Origin: Oceanobacillus profundus
Lineage (GTDB): Bacteria; Bacillota; Bacilli; Bacillales; Amphibacillaceae
NCBI RefSeq assembly: GCF_003515705.1
Contig: NZ_QWEH01000001.1
Location: 496,001-560,000, forward strand
Direction: 5' to 3'
DNA length: 64,000 nt
The position numbers and the translations under genes are program-made. The first letter of the stretch is position 1. The number at the start of each line of letters is the position of its first letter. Below the pieces are notes generated by a model, which searched no databases, was not told the DNA's origin, and was given only the letters and a program-made list of their open reading frames with translations. Of this stretch, positions 9,024 to 17,774 are shown piece by piece.

Positions 9024-9833
9024 ATGTTACGAGGCTTTTATACAGCAGCAAGTGGAATGATATCACAGCAAAGGCAACAGGAAGCTTTAGCGAATAATAT
9101 TGCAAATGCGAATACACCAGGTTATAAAGCAGATCAGACAACCTTACGTGCCTTTCCTGAGTTATTGCTAAAGGAAATGGGATCGCAGGAACGTCTTTCT
9201 ACGACACAGGGAGGATTGCAATTTCCTATTCAGAAACCGATTGGTTCAATTAACACTGGTGTTTATGTACAAGAAACAATCCCCAATTTTGTCCAAGGTG
9301 ATATTAGAGAGACTGGTATAGCTACCGACATCGCGCTTGTAGATGGAACGATGCCCGATGATACGGGTTCCTTGTTTTTTACGGTGCAAAACGAGGCTGG
9401 AGAAGTTCGCTATACGCGCAATGGAAATTTTACCGTTGATGGCGAGGGTTTACTTGTAACGAATCAAGGATACTACGTACTTGACAATGCTGGTAATCCA
9501 ATTGAAACGAATGGAATGGAATTTGAGGTTTCATCAGAAGGCGTCTTACAAACACCTGAGCAAGCAGTACAGCTTGGTATTTCATACACCGCAGATGTCA
9601 ACGGAATGGCGAAGGAAGGAAATGATCTTTTCACTGGTGATGCAGAACAGATTCCAGAAGGAGCAACTTTTTCAATTCATCAAGGTTTTCTTGAGCAATC
9701 AAATGTAGATACACTGCAAACCATGACAGATATGATGAATGCTTACCGGATGTTCGAAACGAATCAGCGTGTACTAAGAGCTTATGATGAAAGTATGGGA
9801 AAAGCAGTTTCCGAAATCGGTCGAATTGGGTAG
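9024..9833 (+). CDS. flhO: Flagellar basal-body rod protein FlhO (FlgF/FlgG family)
   Basis: Encodes 269 residues; GGAGGAGG is eight bases before the ATG. It has the flagellar rod/hook signature near the N-terminus (ALANNIANANTPGYKAD, residues 23-39) and the coiled C-terminal motif with SNVD, a Met-rich helix, and NQRVLRAYDE. Such proteins assemble outside the membrane as part of the distal rod or hook base. It is followed after 19 bases by its paralogue flhP, so both are expressed together, probably with mbl. Confidence 0.9.
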   Translation: MLRGFYTAASGMISQQRQQEALANNIANANTPGYKADQTTLRAFPELLLKEMGSQERLSTTQGGLQFPIQKPIGSINTGVYVQETIPNFVQGDIRETGIATDIALVDGTMPDDTGSLFFTVQNEAGEVRYTRNGNFTVDGEGLLVTNQGYYVLDNAGNPIETNGMEFEVSSEGVLQTPEQAVQLGISYTADVNGMAKEGNDLFTGDAEQIPEGATFSIHQGFLEQSNVDTLQTMTDMMNAYRMFETNQRVLRAYDESMGKAVSEIGRIG

Positions 9834-9852
9834 GGGTTAAGGAGGTATTAAC

Positions 9853-10686
9853 ATGTCTCAAATAATGAATCAAGCAGCTGTAACGATGAACCAGCTGCAG
9901 CAAAAACTAGATATTATCGGTAATAATATGGCAAATAGTCAAACAACAGGTTACAAAAGTCGCCAAGCTGAATTTTCTTCACTGCTTTTTAATCAAATCA
10001 ATAATTTATCTGCAGCAGCCAATGCTGAAGGTCGTCTAACTCCAGATGGTATACGGATTGGTTCTGGAGCTAAAATTGGTACAGTGAGTAACAATTTAGC
10101 GCTGGGTTCCATTTTAGAAACAGGAAGAGCTCTTGATGCTGCATTAAAACGAGAAAACTACTTGTTTGAAATCCAAATGGATCAGAATGGTCAGAATGAG
10201 ACTTATTATACCCGAGATGGTTCTTTCTTTCTCAGCCCGGTAAACAACAATCAGGCAGTCATGTTAACGACCGGTGACGGTCATCCAGTAATTGGTCAAG
10301 ATGGTCCTATTGTTCTTGCAGAAGGATTTGATTCCATTGCAATTCGGGAGAACGGTCAAATTGTAGTAACAAGAGGCGGGCAAAATGCCGTTGAAGCACA
10401 GTTAGCAGTTGTAGAAGCGGTTCGACCAAGTGTACTCGAAGCAGTAGGCGAGAACATGTTTCGTCTTCCTGATCTTGATAATCTCGGATTTGAGATGGAT
10501 GAAATAATCGTGGAAACAGGTGCAAATGAAGATATGATACAAGGTGGCGCACTCGAGCAGTCAAATGTGGATTTATCGAAGCAAATTACCGATTTGATGA
10601 CGACACAGCGTTCCTACCAATTTAATGCTAGAACTATTTCAATGGGTGACCAGATGATGGGACTCGTTAATCAGCTAAGATCCTAA
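9853..10686 (+). CDS. flhP: Flagellar basal-body rod protein FlhP (FlgG family)
   Basis: Encodes 277 residues; AAGGAGG precedes the ATG. It shares the rod-protein architecture of FlhO: IIGNNMANSQTTGYKS at about residues 23-38 and a C-terminal SNVDLSKQITDLMTTQRSYQ helix. It is a structural protein of the flagellar rod or hook base exported by the flagellar type III system. It is the last gene of the mbl-flhO-flhP group. Confidence 0.9.
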   Translation: MSQIMNQAAVTMNQLQQKLDIIGNNMANSQTTGYKSRQAEFSSLLFNQINNLSAAANAEGRLTPDGIRIGSGAKIGTVSNNLALGSILETGRALDAALKRENYLFEIQMDQNGQNETYYTRDGSFFLSPVNNNQAVMLTTGDGHPVIGQDGPIVLAEGFDSIAIRENGQIVVTRGGQNAVEAQLAVVEAVRPSVLEAVGENMFRLPDLDNLGFEMDEIIVETGANEDMIQGGALEQSNVDLSKQITDLMTTQRSYQFNARTISMGDQMMGLVNQLRS

Positions 10687-10795
10687 AATAAGATTAACCC
10701 TTTTACCACGCATTAAAGGGCTGTAATACCCAAATGAGAAAAATAAGATTTGAATGTGGGGAACAGCTCATAAATTTCTGATTCTGTTCAACTAA

Positions 10796-10832
10796 CAATC
10801 AGTGGAGAAAGAAAGGAACCTCCCACTGATTG
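10796..10832. other. Perfect 10-bp inverted repeat between flhP and the next gene
   Basis: CAATCAGTGG and CCACTGATTG flank a 17-base purine-rich loop. There is no proper T-run after it, so it is a weak terminator or a regulatory hairpin upstream of the EpuA-like gene. Confidence 0.5.
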
Positions 10833-10926
10833 AAGTTTCACTTTATTAGGTGATCATACCTGATTATGTTACACTTTAAATAAGAAAAAGCGTTTAGATA
10901 TGTAGGGGAATAAGGAGCAACAAACT

Positions 10927-11280
10927 ATGTCAACAAATCAATCTGAAAAAACGTCTAGAAGAGCTCTGAAAGAAGAAAACCATGCAACCAAGAAGACGAA
11001 AGCACCGAAAGAGTCTCCTAAGGCTAGTTCAGCTTCAGATAAACAGTCTAGAAAACAGCAAAAGCTAAAACAAAAGGCAGAAAGATTGGAGAATAGAAGA
11101 CCGCGTCGTCGTATTTTTCCAATTTGGCTACGGATTATCATTGTTTTAATTCTTGCTGCTGCTGCATTAGTTGCTGGATTGATGATTGGCTATGGAATTA
11201 TTGGTGATGGTGTTCCCACGGATGCACTAAAAAAAGAAACGTGGCAGCATATCATTGATATCGTTACAAAGGCAGAATAA
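10927..11280 (+). CDS. EpuA-like small membrane protein (annotated as RNA polymerase subunit beta in relatives)
   Basis: Encodes 117 residues; AAGGAG lies nine bases before the ATG. The first 60 residues are highly charged and rich in Lys, Ser and Ala with no fold visible. One transmembrane helix covers about residues 70-92, preceded by RRRIFPIWLRI and followed by GYGIIGDG and a short outside helix. This C-terminal half matches the EpuA family (PF11772). Relatives between flhP and fabZ are often named DNA-directed RNA polymerase subunit beta; nothing here looks like RNA polymerase, so that name should not be taken literally. Function unknown. Confidence 0.75.
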   Translation: MSTNQSEKTSRRALKEENHATKKTKAPKESPKASSASDKQSRKQQKLKQKAERLENRRPRRRIFPIWLRIIIVLILAAAALVAGLMIGYGIIGDGVPTDALKKETWQHIIDIVTKAE

Positions 11281-11305
11281 TTAACTAGTACCTATATATG
11301 TAAGA

Positions 11306-11345
11306 ACAAAGGCTATCGCATAAAGGTTTGCGGTAGCCTTTGTTT
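11306..11345. terminator. Terminator, probably bidirectional
   Basis: ACAAAGGCTA-t-CGC pairs with GCG-g-TAGCCTTTGT, followed by TTTCAT. It stands between the EpuA-like gene and a convergent small gene. Confidence 0.85.
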
Positions 11346-11349
11346 CATG

Positions 11350-11496
11350 TTAGGTGATTTTCCTACCTGTCACAAGTCTAAAAATTAAAAGAATCAACGC
11401 TATAACGAGCAGTATATGAACAAGTCCGCCTGCTATTTCAAATGAAAATCCAAGTAACCAAAAGATGATAAGCAAGCCAATAATAGTCCAAAGCAC
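11350..11496 (-). CDS. Small membrane protein of the lmo0937 type
   Basis: A 48-residue gene on the minus strand, from a GTG (11494-11496) with AAGGAGA seven bases upstream to TAA at 11350-11352. It has two hydrophobic helices, beginning LWTIIGLL and including FSFEIAGGLVHILLVIAL, and a basic end (TGRK). Short proteins of this pattern are widespread in Firmicutes and often belong to stress regulons in Listeria and Bacillus. No function is established. It ends against the terminator of the convergent gene. Confidence 0.8.
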   Translation of the reverse strand: MLWTIIGLLIIFWLLGFSFEIAGGLVHILLVIALILLIFRLVTGRKIT

Positions 11497-11563
11497 AGCT
11501 TATTCTCCTTTCTGAAAGTGATTATTTAAGAATTCTTATATATTCTAAGTACCTTTTATCGCT

Positions 11564-11591
11564 TTGTTTCAAACATATCAACTGTTATAAT
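11564..11591 (+). promoter_or_regulatory. Probable sigma-A promoter of fabZ
   Basis: TATAAT at 11586-11591 is a consensus -10 box; TTGTTT at 11564-11569 is a weak -35 with a 16-base spacer. It lies 42 bases before the fabZ start. Confidence 0.55.
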
Positions 11592-11633
11592 GAAATAATA
11601 TAAAGCCTATAAGTGATGAAGGAGCAAGATAGC

Positions 11634-12056
11634 ATGTTGAACATAGAACAAATTAAAGAAATTATCCCGCATCGATATCCGTTTTTATTGGTTGATAAAG
11701 TAACTGAAATGGAAGAAGGGAAACGCGTTGTTGGTCTTAAAAATGTGAGTATTAATGAGCCATTTTTTCAAGGTCATTTCCCGGATTACCCGGTCATGCC
11801 AGGGGTTTTAATTGTCGAGGCGCTAGCACAGGTTGGTGCAATTGCAGTATTAAACATTGAAGGAAACAAAGGCAAGATTGGCTTCCTTGCAGGAGTTGAT
11901 AAATGCCGATTTAAACGCCAAGTAAAACCAGGTGATCAGTTAAAACTGGACGTAGAAATTCTACGAATGAAAGGCCCAGTTGGTAAAGGAAAAGGCATCG
12001 CCACCGTGGATGGCGAGCTGGCTTGTGAAGCAGAAATTACCTTTGCAATTAAATAA
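11634..12056 (+). CDS. fabZ: (3R)-hydroxyacyl-[ACP] dehydratase FabZ
   Basis: Encodes 140 residues. The ATG at 11634 is chosen because AAGGAG lies nine bases upstream and family members start with a MLNIEQI-like segment; the frame is open to 11613. It has the hot-dog fold with active-site His48 ([14 protein letters not shown]) and Glu62 (VEALAQ), and the N-terminal HRYPFLLVD motif. FabZ removes water from 3-hydroxyacyl-ACP in each cycle of type II fatty-acid synthesis. Its position downstream of flhOP is the Bacillus arrangement. Confidence 0.96.
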   Translation: MLNIEQIKEIIPHRYPFLLVDKVTEMEEGKRVVGLKNVSINEPFFQGHFPDYPVMPGVLIVEALAQVGAIAVLNIEGNKGKIGFLAGVDKCRFKRQVKPGDQLKLDVEILRMKGPVGKGKGIATVDGELACEAEITFAIK

Positions 12057-12226
12057 AGAGAGCACCCTTTTCATTTGTTTGAAAAAAAATATAACAGTAA
12101 AACCATAACTGATTCGTCTGCACCATGAAAATGGGATTTTTATCAATAATTTCATCATTAATTCGTATGTCTTCTTTAAAAATGGTTAAGCTAATGGCGA
12201 TAGTGAACATCTCAAAGGAGGAATTA

Positions 12227-12472
12227 ATGATGAAAAGCAAATTGCTTATCAGATTAGGTGCACCTGTTTTAGCATTATCCTTAGTCACAGCATGTGGCAT
12301 GGGGAATGACGATCAGGATCCTGTTAATGAAGAAGCTCCACTAAATGAAGAGGGAGATATGAATGAAATGGATCCTGCACAAGAAGAAAACACTGATCAA
12401 CAGGATGGCATGATGGAAGATGGTAATCAGAATGAAGCACCGAATGACAATTTACGTGATGAGGATAGATAA
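12227..12472 (+). CDS. Small acidic lipoprotein
   Basis: Encodes about 81 residues. Two adjacent ATGs (12227 and 12230) follow AAAGGAGG; the second has the better spacing of eight bases. The N-terminus is a lipoprotein signal: basic MKSK, a hydrophobic core, and the lipobox LVTAC with Cys at about residue 22. The mature part is very acidic and rich in Asn, Asp, Glu, Gln and Met with no recognisable domain. It should be tethered to the outer face of the membrane. I do not recognise a function. Confidence 0.75.
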   Translation: MMKSKLLIRLGAPVLALSLVTACGMGNDDQDPVNEEAPLNEEGDMNEMDPAQEENTDQQDGMMEDGNQNEAPNDNLRDEDR

Positions 12473-12584
12473 AGAAAGAATCTTGAGCTAGGTTCTGAGA
12501 AAAGCCAATTTTGCTTACCCCTTTTATGAATTTTGTGATAATTGGGTAGCTGAATTACAAAACAACCTCGTTACTTAAGCAATT

Positions 12585-12622
12585 AAAAAGCAGAACTAAC
12601 CACAAAGGAGTTCTGCTTTTTT
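12585..12622. terminator. Bidirectional terminator
   Basis: AAAAAGCAGAACT and AGTTCTGCTTTTTT form a 13-bp stem with A and T runs on both sides, between the plus-strand lipoprotein gene and the minus-strand yjfB-like gene. Confidence 0.88.
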
Positions 12623-12729
12623 AGTTTATTTCAATTGAAGCTGATGACCAGTTTAGGCTTATTGAGCAAATTGTTCGATTCTATTTCTGAGAAACAGCGT
12701 GTAATAAATTTAAATCCTGGTCGTTCACT

Positions 12730-12912
12730 TTAAAGCTTTACATCAATCTGGTTTCCTAATGTTGGATGTGGAGGAGTGGAATCCTGTAACATTTCCATAA
12801 GCTGTAAACCTTGCTGTTCAGCAACATTCTTAATGTTATCCATAATTGCTAAGCTTGCATCTGTACGAACTTGATGATTATTCATTGCCATAGACATAGC
12901 TGCGATATCCAT
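12730..12912 (-). CDS. YjfB-family putative motility protein
   Basis: Encodes 60 residues on the minus strand, beginning MDIAAMSMAM and ending after a Pro-rich TPPHPTLG segment. This matches the short YjfB family (PF14070), described as putative motility proteins and often found near flagellar genes in Bacillaceae. The ribosome binding site is modest (GCGAGGGA). No membrane segment is present. Function is not established; flagellar genes lie 2 kb away in this window. Confidence 0.78.
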   Translation of the reverse strand: MDIAAMSMAMNNHQVRTDASLAIMDNIKNVAEQQGLQLMEMLQDSTPPHPTLGNQIDVKL

Positions 12913-13004
12913 TTAAAATCCCTCGCTTTAACGTATAAAATAAAGTGTTCGCTACAGCGAGTATATCATACATGTTCTACAGTTGTTCAGCATTGGCGAA
13001 TTTT

Positions 13005-13136
13005 TTATTTTTCTTTATTATCTTCTTTCTTTTCATTCCCTTGCGCTTCTTTCATATCATTCGATTGCAATTGCGAGCCTTTTTCTGTTTCACGATCATC
13101 AAGTTGTATTTTTTGTTTCTTTTTGTTGTTGGTCAT
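13005..13136 (-). CDS. Small hydrophilic protein, unknown
   Basis: A 43-residue gene on the minus strand with a near-perfect ribosome binding site (AAGGAGG seven bases before the ATG at 13136). The protein is almost entirely Lys, Glu, Asp, Asn and Gln, begins MTNNKKKQK and ends KEDNKEK; it has no hydrophobic segment and is probably disordered. Composition recalls small spore-core proteins of Bacillaceae, but no family motif is recognised. The hydrophobic plus-strand frames across it are its shadow. Confidence 0.65.
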   Translation of the reverse strand: MTNNKKKQKIQLDDRETEKGSQLQSNDMKEAQGNEKKEDNKEK

Positions 13137-13339
13137 TTATTTGCCTCCTTCTTTCACTTTATACTTAACAATACCCTTTCAATTAAGATTAAAAACAAAA
13201 ACAGAGGACGCAAGTAATTTTAATTATGGTGAAAGCGTTTCGTTTTTAGTGAAATCTTTTGATATTTCTAGTAAAATAGCCTTAGTCCATACTATATAGT
13301 TATATTATGGTAAATAAGTTAAAAATAGGCGGTGGAAGG

Positions 13340-13816
13340 ATGGAAAGGCTATATATTATATCTTCTGACACAAAAGCAATTATGCGTACTGCATCTTCAT
13401 ATTACCGATCGAAAGTATTAGAAGGCAACGAAGATAAGTTTTCCATTAAAAGTCCAGAGCAGATCATTGACAATAGTTGTCTTCTTTATGGTGCCGATTT
13501 AAAAGGGAGAAAACAAGCAGTAAGGAAAATCCTGTCCACAACCTCCAAATTACCAGTCCCCATTTCTCCAACACGAGGCGTATTTATGTTTCCAACATCA
13601 TCGACTAAAAATAAAGATTGTGTCTGGATAGCTTTCCATCAGGTTAAATTTTATGAACAACGGGCTGATAGGACCTATATTGGATTTTTTGATGATACAG
13701 GAATTTATGTAAATGCCTCAGAAAATTCAATTGATGCACAGTATAAACGAACGAGTCAAGTTATCGTACATTACAATAGGCGAATTTTGTTTGGTTTTGG
13801 AAGTGACATGTATTAA
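13340..13816 (+). CDS. comK: Short ComK-family competence regulator
   Basis: Encodes 158 residues from the ATG at 13340, preceded by GGCGGTGG; an in-frame ATG at 13307 has no ribosome binding site. The ComK core is clear: IIDNSCLLYGADLKGRK at about residues 42-58, a PVPISPTRGVFMFPT stretch that corresponds to the IMVDP...FLFPT region of B. subtilis ComK, and WIAFHQV. ComK activates DNA-uptake genes by binding pairs of AAAA-N5-TTTT boxes. It is shorter than the 192-residue B. subtilis protein, mostly missing the C-terminal degradation-control tail. Short ComK copies exist in several Bacillaceae; whether this one works cannot be told. Confidence 0.85.
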   Translation: MERLYIISSDTKAIMRTASSYYRSKVLEGNEDKFSIKSPEQIIDNSCLLYGADLKGRKQAVRKILSTTSKLPVPISPTRGVFMFPTSSTKNKDCVWIAFHQVKFYEQRADRTYIGFFDDTGIYVNASENSIDAQYKRTSQVIVHYNRRILFGFGSDMY

Positions 13817-14039
13817 CGAGAAATGTACCATGGCTGCTTATAGAATGAGTAAAGCTAGAAGCGATAAAAAGTGAAACGTTTGCTGTGTTAAAACGTATAT
13901 AAAAATGAAGTTATTTATAATCGGCACACGATTAGATTCTGATGCACAGCGATGATGTGTCAATTTTATAAAAACGGGAAATATAGTAAGAGCTTTTTAT
14001 ATTATAAACTGATTGTATGATAAGGAGGTGGTAATCCAT

Positions 14040-14342
14040 ATGTCGATATCACGTATTTTTAAATGGATTACTGGAATATTTGAAGCACTATTAGGAATTC
14101 CTATACTTGGAGGATTGTACATTCTTTCAAATGCATGGACACCACTATTTGTCATGCTGATTCTCCATATTATTACATTAATCCTTGCGAAAAAGGATAA
14201 TGGATCTGGATTTGGTAGCGTATTTGGAATTATCACATCAATCTTCGGCTGGATTCCGATTGTTGGAATGATTATGCATATCATTACAGCTTTAGTCCTT
14301 ATTCTTTCGGCATCAAGACCGGAGGGTAGACAATACGTTTAA
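14040..14342 (+). CDS. Small three- to four-helix membrane protein, unknown
   Basis: Encodes 100 residues from the ATG at 14040, eight or nine bases after AAGGAGGTG. The sequence is largely hydrophobic, with helices around residues 8-30, 33-50, 58-75 and 77-93 and Gly/Ile-rich stretches (FEALLGIPILGGLYIL). It ends in a short charged tail. I recognise no family. It is monocistronic, closed by a strong terminator shared with zwf. Confidence 0.7.
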   Translation: MSISRIFKWITGIFEALLGIPILGGLYILSNAWTPLFVMLILHIITLILAKKDNGSGFGSVFGIITSIFGWIPIVGMIMHIITALVLILSASRPEGRQYV

Positions 14343-14438
14343 TTTCAGAAAAGAATCTTCAGGGCTTTTGAGTATGAGCGATAGTTTGGGGATATAGAGT
14401 TAATAGCGAGCTTGATAGAGCAATTAAATTGAAATATA

Positions 14439-14471
14439 AAAAATACTGCTATTGCGATAGCAGTATTTTTT
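14439..14471. terminator. Bidirectional terminator
   Basis: AAAAATACTGCTA, loop TTGCGA, TAGCAGTATTTTT: a 13-bp stem with A and T runs on either side, between convergent genes. Confidence 0.92.
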
Positions 14472-14479
14472 ATACTTAG

Positions 14480-15955
14480 TTAAATAGACCACCAATGAAA
14501 GCCGTCTTTTGCAAGTAACTCATCTGCTGCTTCAGGCCCCATGGAACCTGAGCGGTAGTTAGGGAAATCAGCAGTCTTGTTTGACCATTCATTAATAATC
14601 GTGTCAACGAACTTCCAAGATAGTGCAACCTCATCCCAATGTGTAAAGTTTGTCGCATCACCAATCATGCAATCATAAAGCAGCTTTTCGTAAGCTTCTG
14701 GTGTGTTAATTCCTGGAACTGGATTATGATTATAGGCAAGTTGAATTGGCTCTGCAAGGGAACCGGATCCTGATTTCTTCGCATTTAAACAAAGCGTAAT
14801 CCCTTCGTTAGGCTGAATATTAATAATCAGCAGGTTAGGGTGTCTATCTTTGTCCTTTTTATAATATAAATTCATTGGGATGTCGTTGAATTCAATTACA
14901 ATTTTCGTTGACTTTTCCGCTAAACGTTTACCAGTACGAATATAGAATGGTACACCAGCCCAACGGTAGTTATCAATGAGCAGCTTTCCAGCTACAAAAG
15001 TCTCTGTATTGGAATTTTCCAGCTCATCAGCCTCATCAACATATGCTGGAACTGTCTCCCCACCGATTTTTCCAACGCCATATTGTCCACGTACAAAGAA
15101 ATTGTCTATTTCTTTTGGATTGATTGGACGAAGTGCACGAAGTACTTTTATTTTTTCAGACCGAATTTCATCCGTTGTTAGCTTAATTGGAGGCTCCATT
15201 GCTAGTAAAGCAACCATTTGCAGCATATGATTCTGGACCATATCTCTAGTAGCTCCAGAAGTGTCATAGTAGCGTGCTCTTTCTTCTACGCCTAATGTCT
15301 CACTTGAGGTAACTTGGACGTTTGAAATAAAGCGGTTGTTCCATAAATGTTCAAAAATTCCATTAGCAAAACGGATAACTTCAATATTTTGAACCATTTC
15401 TTTACCTAAATAGTGGTCAATCCGATAAATCTGATCTTCATCGAAAGCTGCGCGTAACTGCTTATTTAACTTTCTGGCAGATTTTATATCTATTCCAAAT
15501 GGTTTTTCAATCACAAGTCGTGACCAACCAGCAGAATCCTTTAATCCGTATTCTTGTAATTTATTAGCAATTGTTCCAAAGAACTCTGGTGCCATTGCTA
15601 GATAAAAGATACGGTTCTCCTCTGTTTCATATGCACCTTCTAATTCCTTTATTAATGCATTTAATCCACTGTAGGAAGAATCATCAGTCACATCGAATGA
15701 TTGATAATAGAAGTGGGATACAAATTCCTCAAGATCTTCCTTTGGAGAAACTGCCTCTTTAATGGAATTCGATACATTTTCGCGTAAAACTTCATCTGTC
15801 CAAGGCCGGCGGGCCAATCCAACAACAGCGAAATTTTCACTAATTTTGCCACTCTGATAAAGGCGATATATCGAAGGGAACAATTTTCGTTTCGCTAGAT
15901 CACCTGTTGCTCCAAATATTACGATAACCGATTTTGGCTGCAATTCATTACTCAT
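14480..15955 (-). CDS. zwf: Glucose-6-phosphate 1-dehydrogenase
   Basis: Encodes 491 residues, the usual length. It starts at 15955 with GCGAGGGA upstream. The N-terminal NADP-binding motif is FGATGDLAKRK (residues 14-24) and the substrate-site motif is RIDHYLGK (178-185), preceded by EKPFG. The enzyme oxidises glucose-6-phosphate to 6-phosphogluconolactone in the oxidative pentose-phosphate pathway and is cytoplasmic. It appears to be transcribed alone, ending at the shared bidirectional terminator. Confidence 0.97.
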   Translation of the reverse strand: MSNELQPKSVIVIFGATGDLAKRKLFPSIYRLYQSGKISENFAVVGLARRPWTDEVLRENVSNSIKEAVSPKEDLEEFVSHFYYQSFDVTDDSSYSGLNALIKELEGAYETEENRIFYLAMAPEFFGTIANKLQEYGLKDSAGWSRLVIEKPFGIDIKSARKLNKQLRAAFDEDQIYRIDHYLGKEMVQNIEVIRFANGIFEHLWNNRFISNVQVTSSETLGVEERARYYDTSGATRDMVQNHMLQMVALLAMEPPIKLTTDEIRSEKIKVLRALRPINPKEIDNFFVRGQYGVGKIGGETVPAYVDEADELENSNTETFVAGKLLIDNYRWAGVPFYIRTGKRLAEKSTKIVIEFNDIPMNLYYKKDKDRHPNLLIINIQPNEGITLCLNAKKSGSGSLAEPIQLAYNHNPVPGINTPEAYEKLLYDCMIGDATNFTHWDEVALSWKFVDTIINEWSNKTADFPNYRSGSMGPEAADELLAKDGFHWWSI

Positions 15956-16067
15956 GTTTTCGTTCCCTCGCTTTTACTATATATATACATCTATTTTATA
16001 GGAAATAAAATATTAATCAAATAATGGATACTTAAATCGAGAACTTCTTAAATGCCATACACTGCTA

Positions 16068-16508
16068 TTATTTGAATAGCATCCGAGATTTATTTACTAA
16101 CTGATTGATAACGCCTGAAAACATCAGACCAATTGCTATTCCTCCCGAAAGCAGCATGACCTGAGCAGAAAGCTGAACACCTGTATAATAATCATTTTCC
16201 ACAAAGTTGCGCATCGCATTATAGGCGATACCACCGGGAACGAGCGGGATAACCCCAGATACGGTAAAGATAATAATCGGCTTTTTAAAAATCTTAGCAC
16301 ATGTATGGCTTAAAACAGCAACAAGCATTGCGGCAAAAGTCGTAGCTGGTACGGCATCCATTCCTGCCTCAACCAAAACATAATAAAGAATCCAGCCAAA
16401 CATACCGACTAGCCCGCATTGGACGAGCGCATTCCGTGGAGCATTAAACAATATCCCAAAACCGGCAGAGGCTATAAAGCTTGTAATAAGCTGCTGCATA
16501 ATAATCAT
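16068..16508 (-). CDS. ThrE-type threonine/serine exporter, small subunit (YjjB family)
   Basis: Encodes 146 residues; GGAGG precedes the ATG at 16508. Four or five hydrophobic helices with a PLVPGG motif (residues near 90) match the YjjB/ThrE C-terminal family (PF12821). The protein works with the YjjP-type subunit encoded just upstream on the same strand. In Corynebacterium both are one protein, ThrE, exporting threonine and serine; E. coli YjjPB exports succinate, so the substrate is open. The 29-base gap indicates one operon. Confidence 0.85.
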   Translation of the reverse strand: MIIMQQLITSFIASAGFGILFNAPRNALVQCGLVGMFGWILYYVLVEAGMDAVPATTFAAMLVAVLSHTCAKIFKKPIIIFTVSGVIPLVPGGIAYNAMRNFVENDYYTGVQLSAQVMLLSGGIAIGLMFSGVINQLVNKSRMLFK

Positions 16509-16537
16509 GTTTCAACCTCCAAAATGAATACTCTGTT

Positions 16538-17281
16538 TTAAACAAATGCAATAATAAGTGCAACACCTGCGCCGATAGCAAATGCTGTCAGTAAAGCCTC
16601 CACACCTTTAGAAAGGCCAGAAACAAGATGGCCAGCCATCAAGTCACGGATTGCATTCGTTATATGTAAACCTGGCACAAGCGGCATGACGGCACCGATA
16701 ATGGTCTTATCTAGAGCATTCCCGAAGCCGCAGTATAGAAATAATAGGGCAGATAAGCCAATTAAAAAAGCACCGAAAAATTCAGCAAGGAAACGAATTT
16801 CTATTACTCGCTCAAACCCAAGCATTCCTGCAAAGCCGAATGCCCCAGCTATACTGCTAGGAATAAAATCATTCCAAGTACCGCCGAACATAATGGCGAA
16901 GCATCCACTCACAAGTGCTGCAGCAAGGATTTGTGCCCAGGCAGGGAATGTTAATTTTGCCTGATCAATTTTTTCCAGCTGTTCATATGCTTCCTTAATA
17001 TCTAATTCTCCTGCTGTAATCTTTCGTGAAATATTATTTACCTCTGCAATTTTATGTAAATCAGTAGACCGATTCGTCACACGAAGGAAATTAGAAGTTC
17101 CTGCTATATCTAATGAAAAGCTAATACCAGTTGGTGTTGCATAGCTCTGTGGATTTTTAACACCAAAGGCAGTGGAAATACGGTCCATAGTATCCTCGAC
17201 ACGATATGTTTCGGCTCCGCTGACTAACATGATTTTTCCTGCTAATATGCACACTTTTTCAATGGTAATTTGTTCAAACAT
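16538..17281 (-). CDS. ThrE-type threonine/serine exporter, large subunit (YjjP family)
   Basis: Encodes 247 residues from the ATG at 17281 (AGGTGG upstream). The frame is open to 17383, but the conserved domain begins at the IEKVCILAGKIMLVSGAETYRVEDTM region (residues 6 onward) and the upstream part overlaps the neighbouring gene. A soluble N-terminal part of about 110 residues is followed by five helices including MPLVPGLHITNAIRD. This is the PF06738 half of the exporter, pairing with the small subunit downstream. Confidence 0.85.
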   Translation of the reverse strand: MFEQITIEKVCILAGKIMLVSGAETYRVEDTMDRISTAFGVKNPQSYATPTGISFSLDIAGTSNFLRVTNRSTDLHKIAEVNNISRKITAGELDIKEAYEQLEKIDQAKLTFPAWAQILAAALVSGCFAIMFGGTWNDFIPSSIAGAFGFAGMLGFERVIEIRFLAEFFGAFLIGLSALLFLYCGFGNALDKTIIGAVMPLVPGLHITNAIRDLMAGHLVSGLSKGVEALLTAFAIGAGVALIIAFV

Positions 17282-17372
17282 AAAACCACCTGCCTCAAAA
17301 GCAATCGATTTGTTTATATTATAAAGTTTTGCCTGTGGGAATGAAAGAAAAAAAGCTCCTCGTGTTAGGAGC

Positions 17373-17774
17373 TTAAGCAACATTTATAAACATCAGAACT
17401 AAAGCAATGATTGGAACCGCATTGATAAGTGCAATAGCAATTATAGAAAACTGGTTCACTGCTTGTCTTCGATCTTCTTCAACATCTACTTTTCGCTGCA
17501 GGAAAATAAAGAACATCGCAAATGCCATCAAGATAATAATAATGAATGCTGGAACATAAAGGTCTTCAATAGATAATGGTACTGCATGAATGATGGCATA
17601 AATAATCATAATAAGAGGAACACTCTCGCTGATAGCAGCTCCAATGAAAAAATTTGTCTGCGCCTTAGCTACTTGCTCTGGATCTGCTTTAATCTTATCC
17701 AGGTTAATTTTGAAGACAATTAAGATACCGATGACAGCAATAATCGCAGCAGCAGTAAACAAATACGGACTCAA
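17373..17774 (-). CDS. Four-helix membrane protein resembling a duplicated ATP-synthase c subunit
   Basis: Encodes 133 residues from a TTG at 17774, ten bases after AGGTGG. There are two helical hairpins. The first reads like an F-type c subunit: helix, loop KADPEQVAKAQ, then TNFFIGAAISESVP with a membrane Glu at about residue 50. The second repeats the pattern, IIAIALINAVPIIALV, with Asn in place of the carboxylate. A doubled hairpin with a single Glu is how V-type K subunits are built. It is not in an atp operon and sits upstream of the ThrE-type pair. Role unknown; the resemblance is by eye. Confidence 0.55.
   Translation of the reverse strand: MSPYLFTAAAIIAVIGILIVFKINLDKIKADPEQVAKAQTNFFIGAAISESVPLIMIIYAIIHAVPLSIEDLYVPAFIIIILMAFAMFFIFLQRKVDVEEDRRQAVNQFSIIAIALINAVPIIALVLMFINVA

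Noticed and set aside
12871-13299. Plus-strand hydrophobic frames of up to 142 codons
   Set aside because: They are the complement of the yjfB-like and small hydrophilic genes on the minus strand; no ribosome binding site, and the minus-strand genes have good ones.
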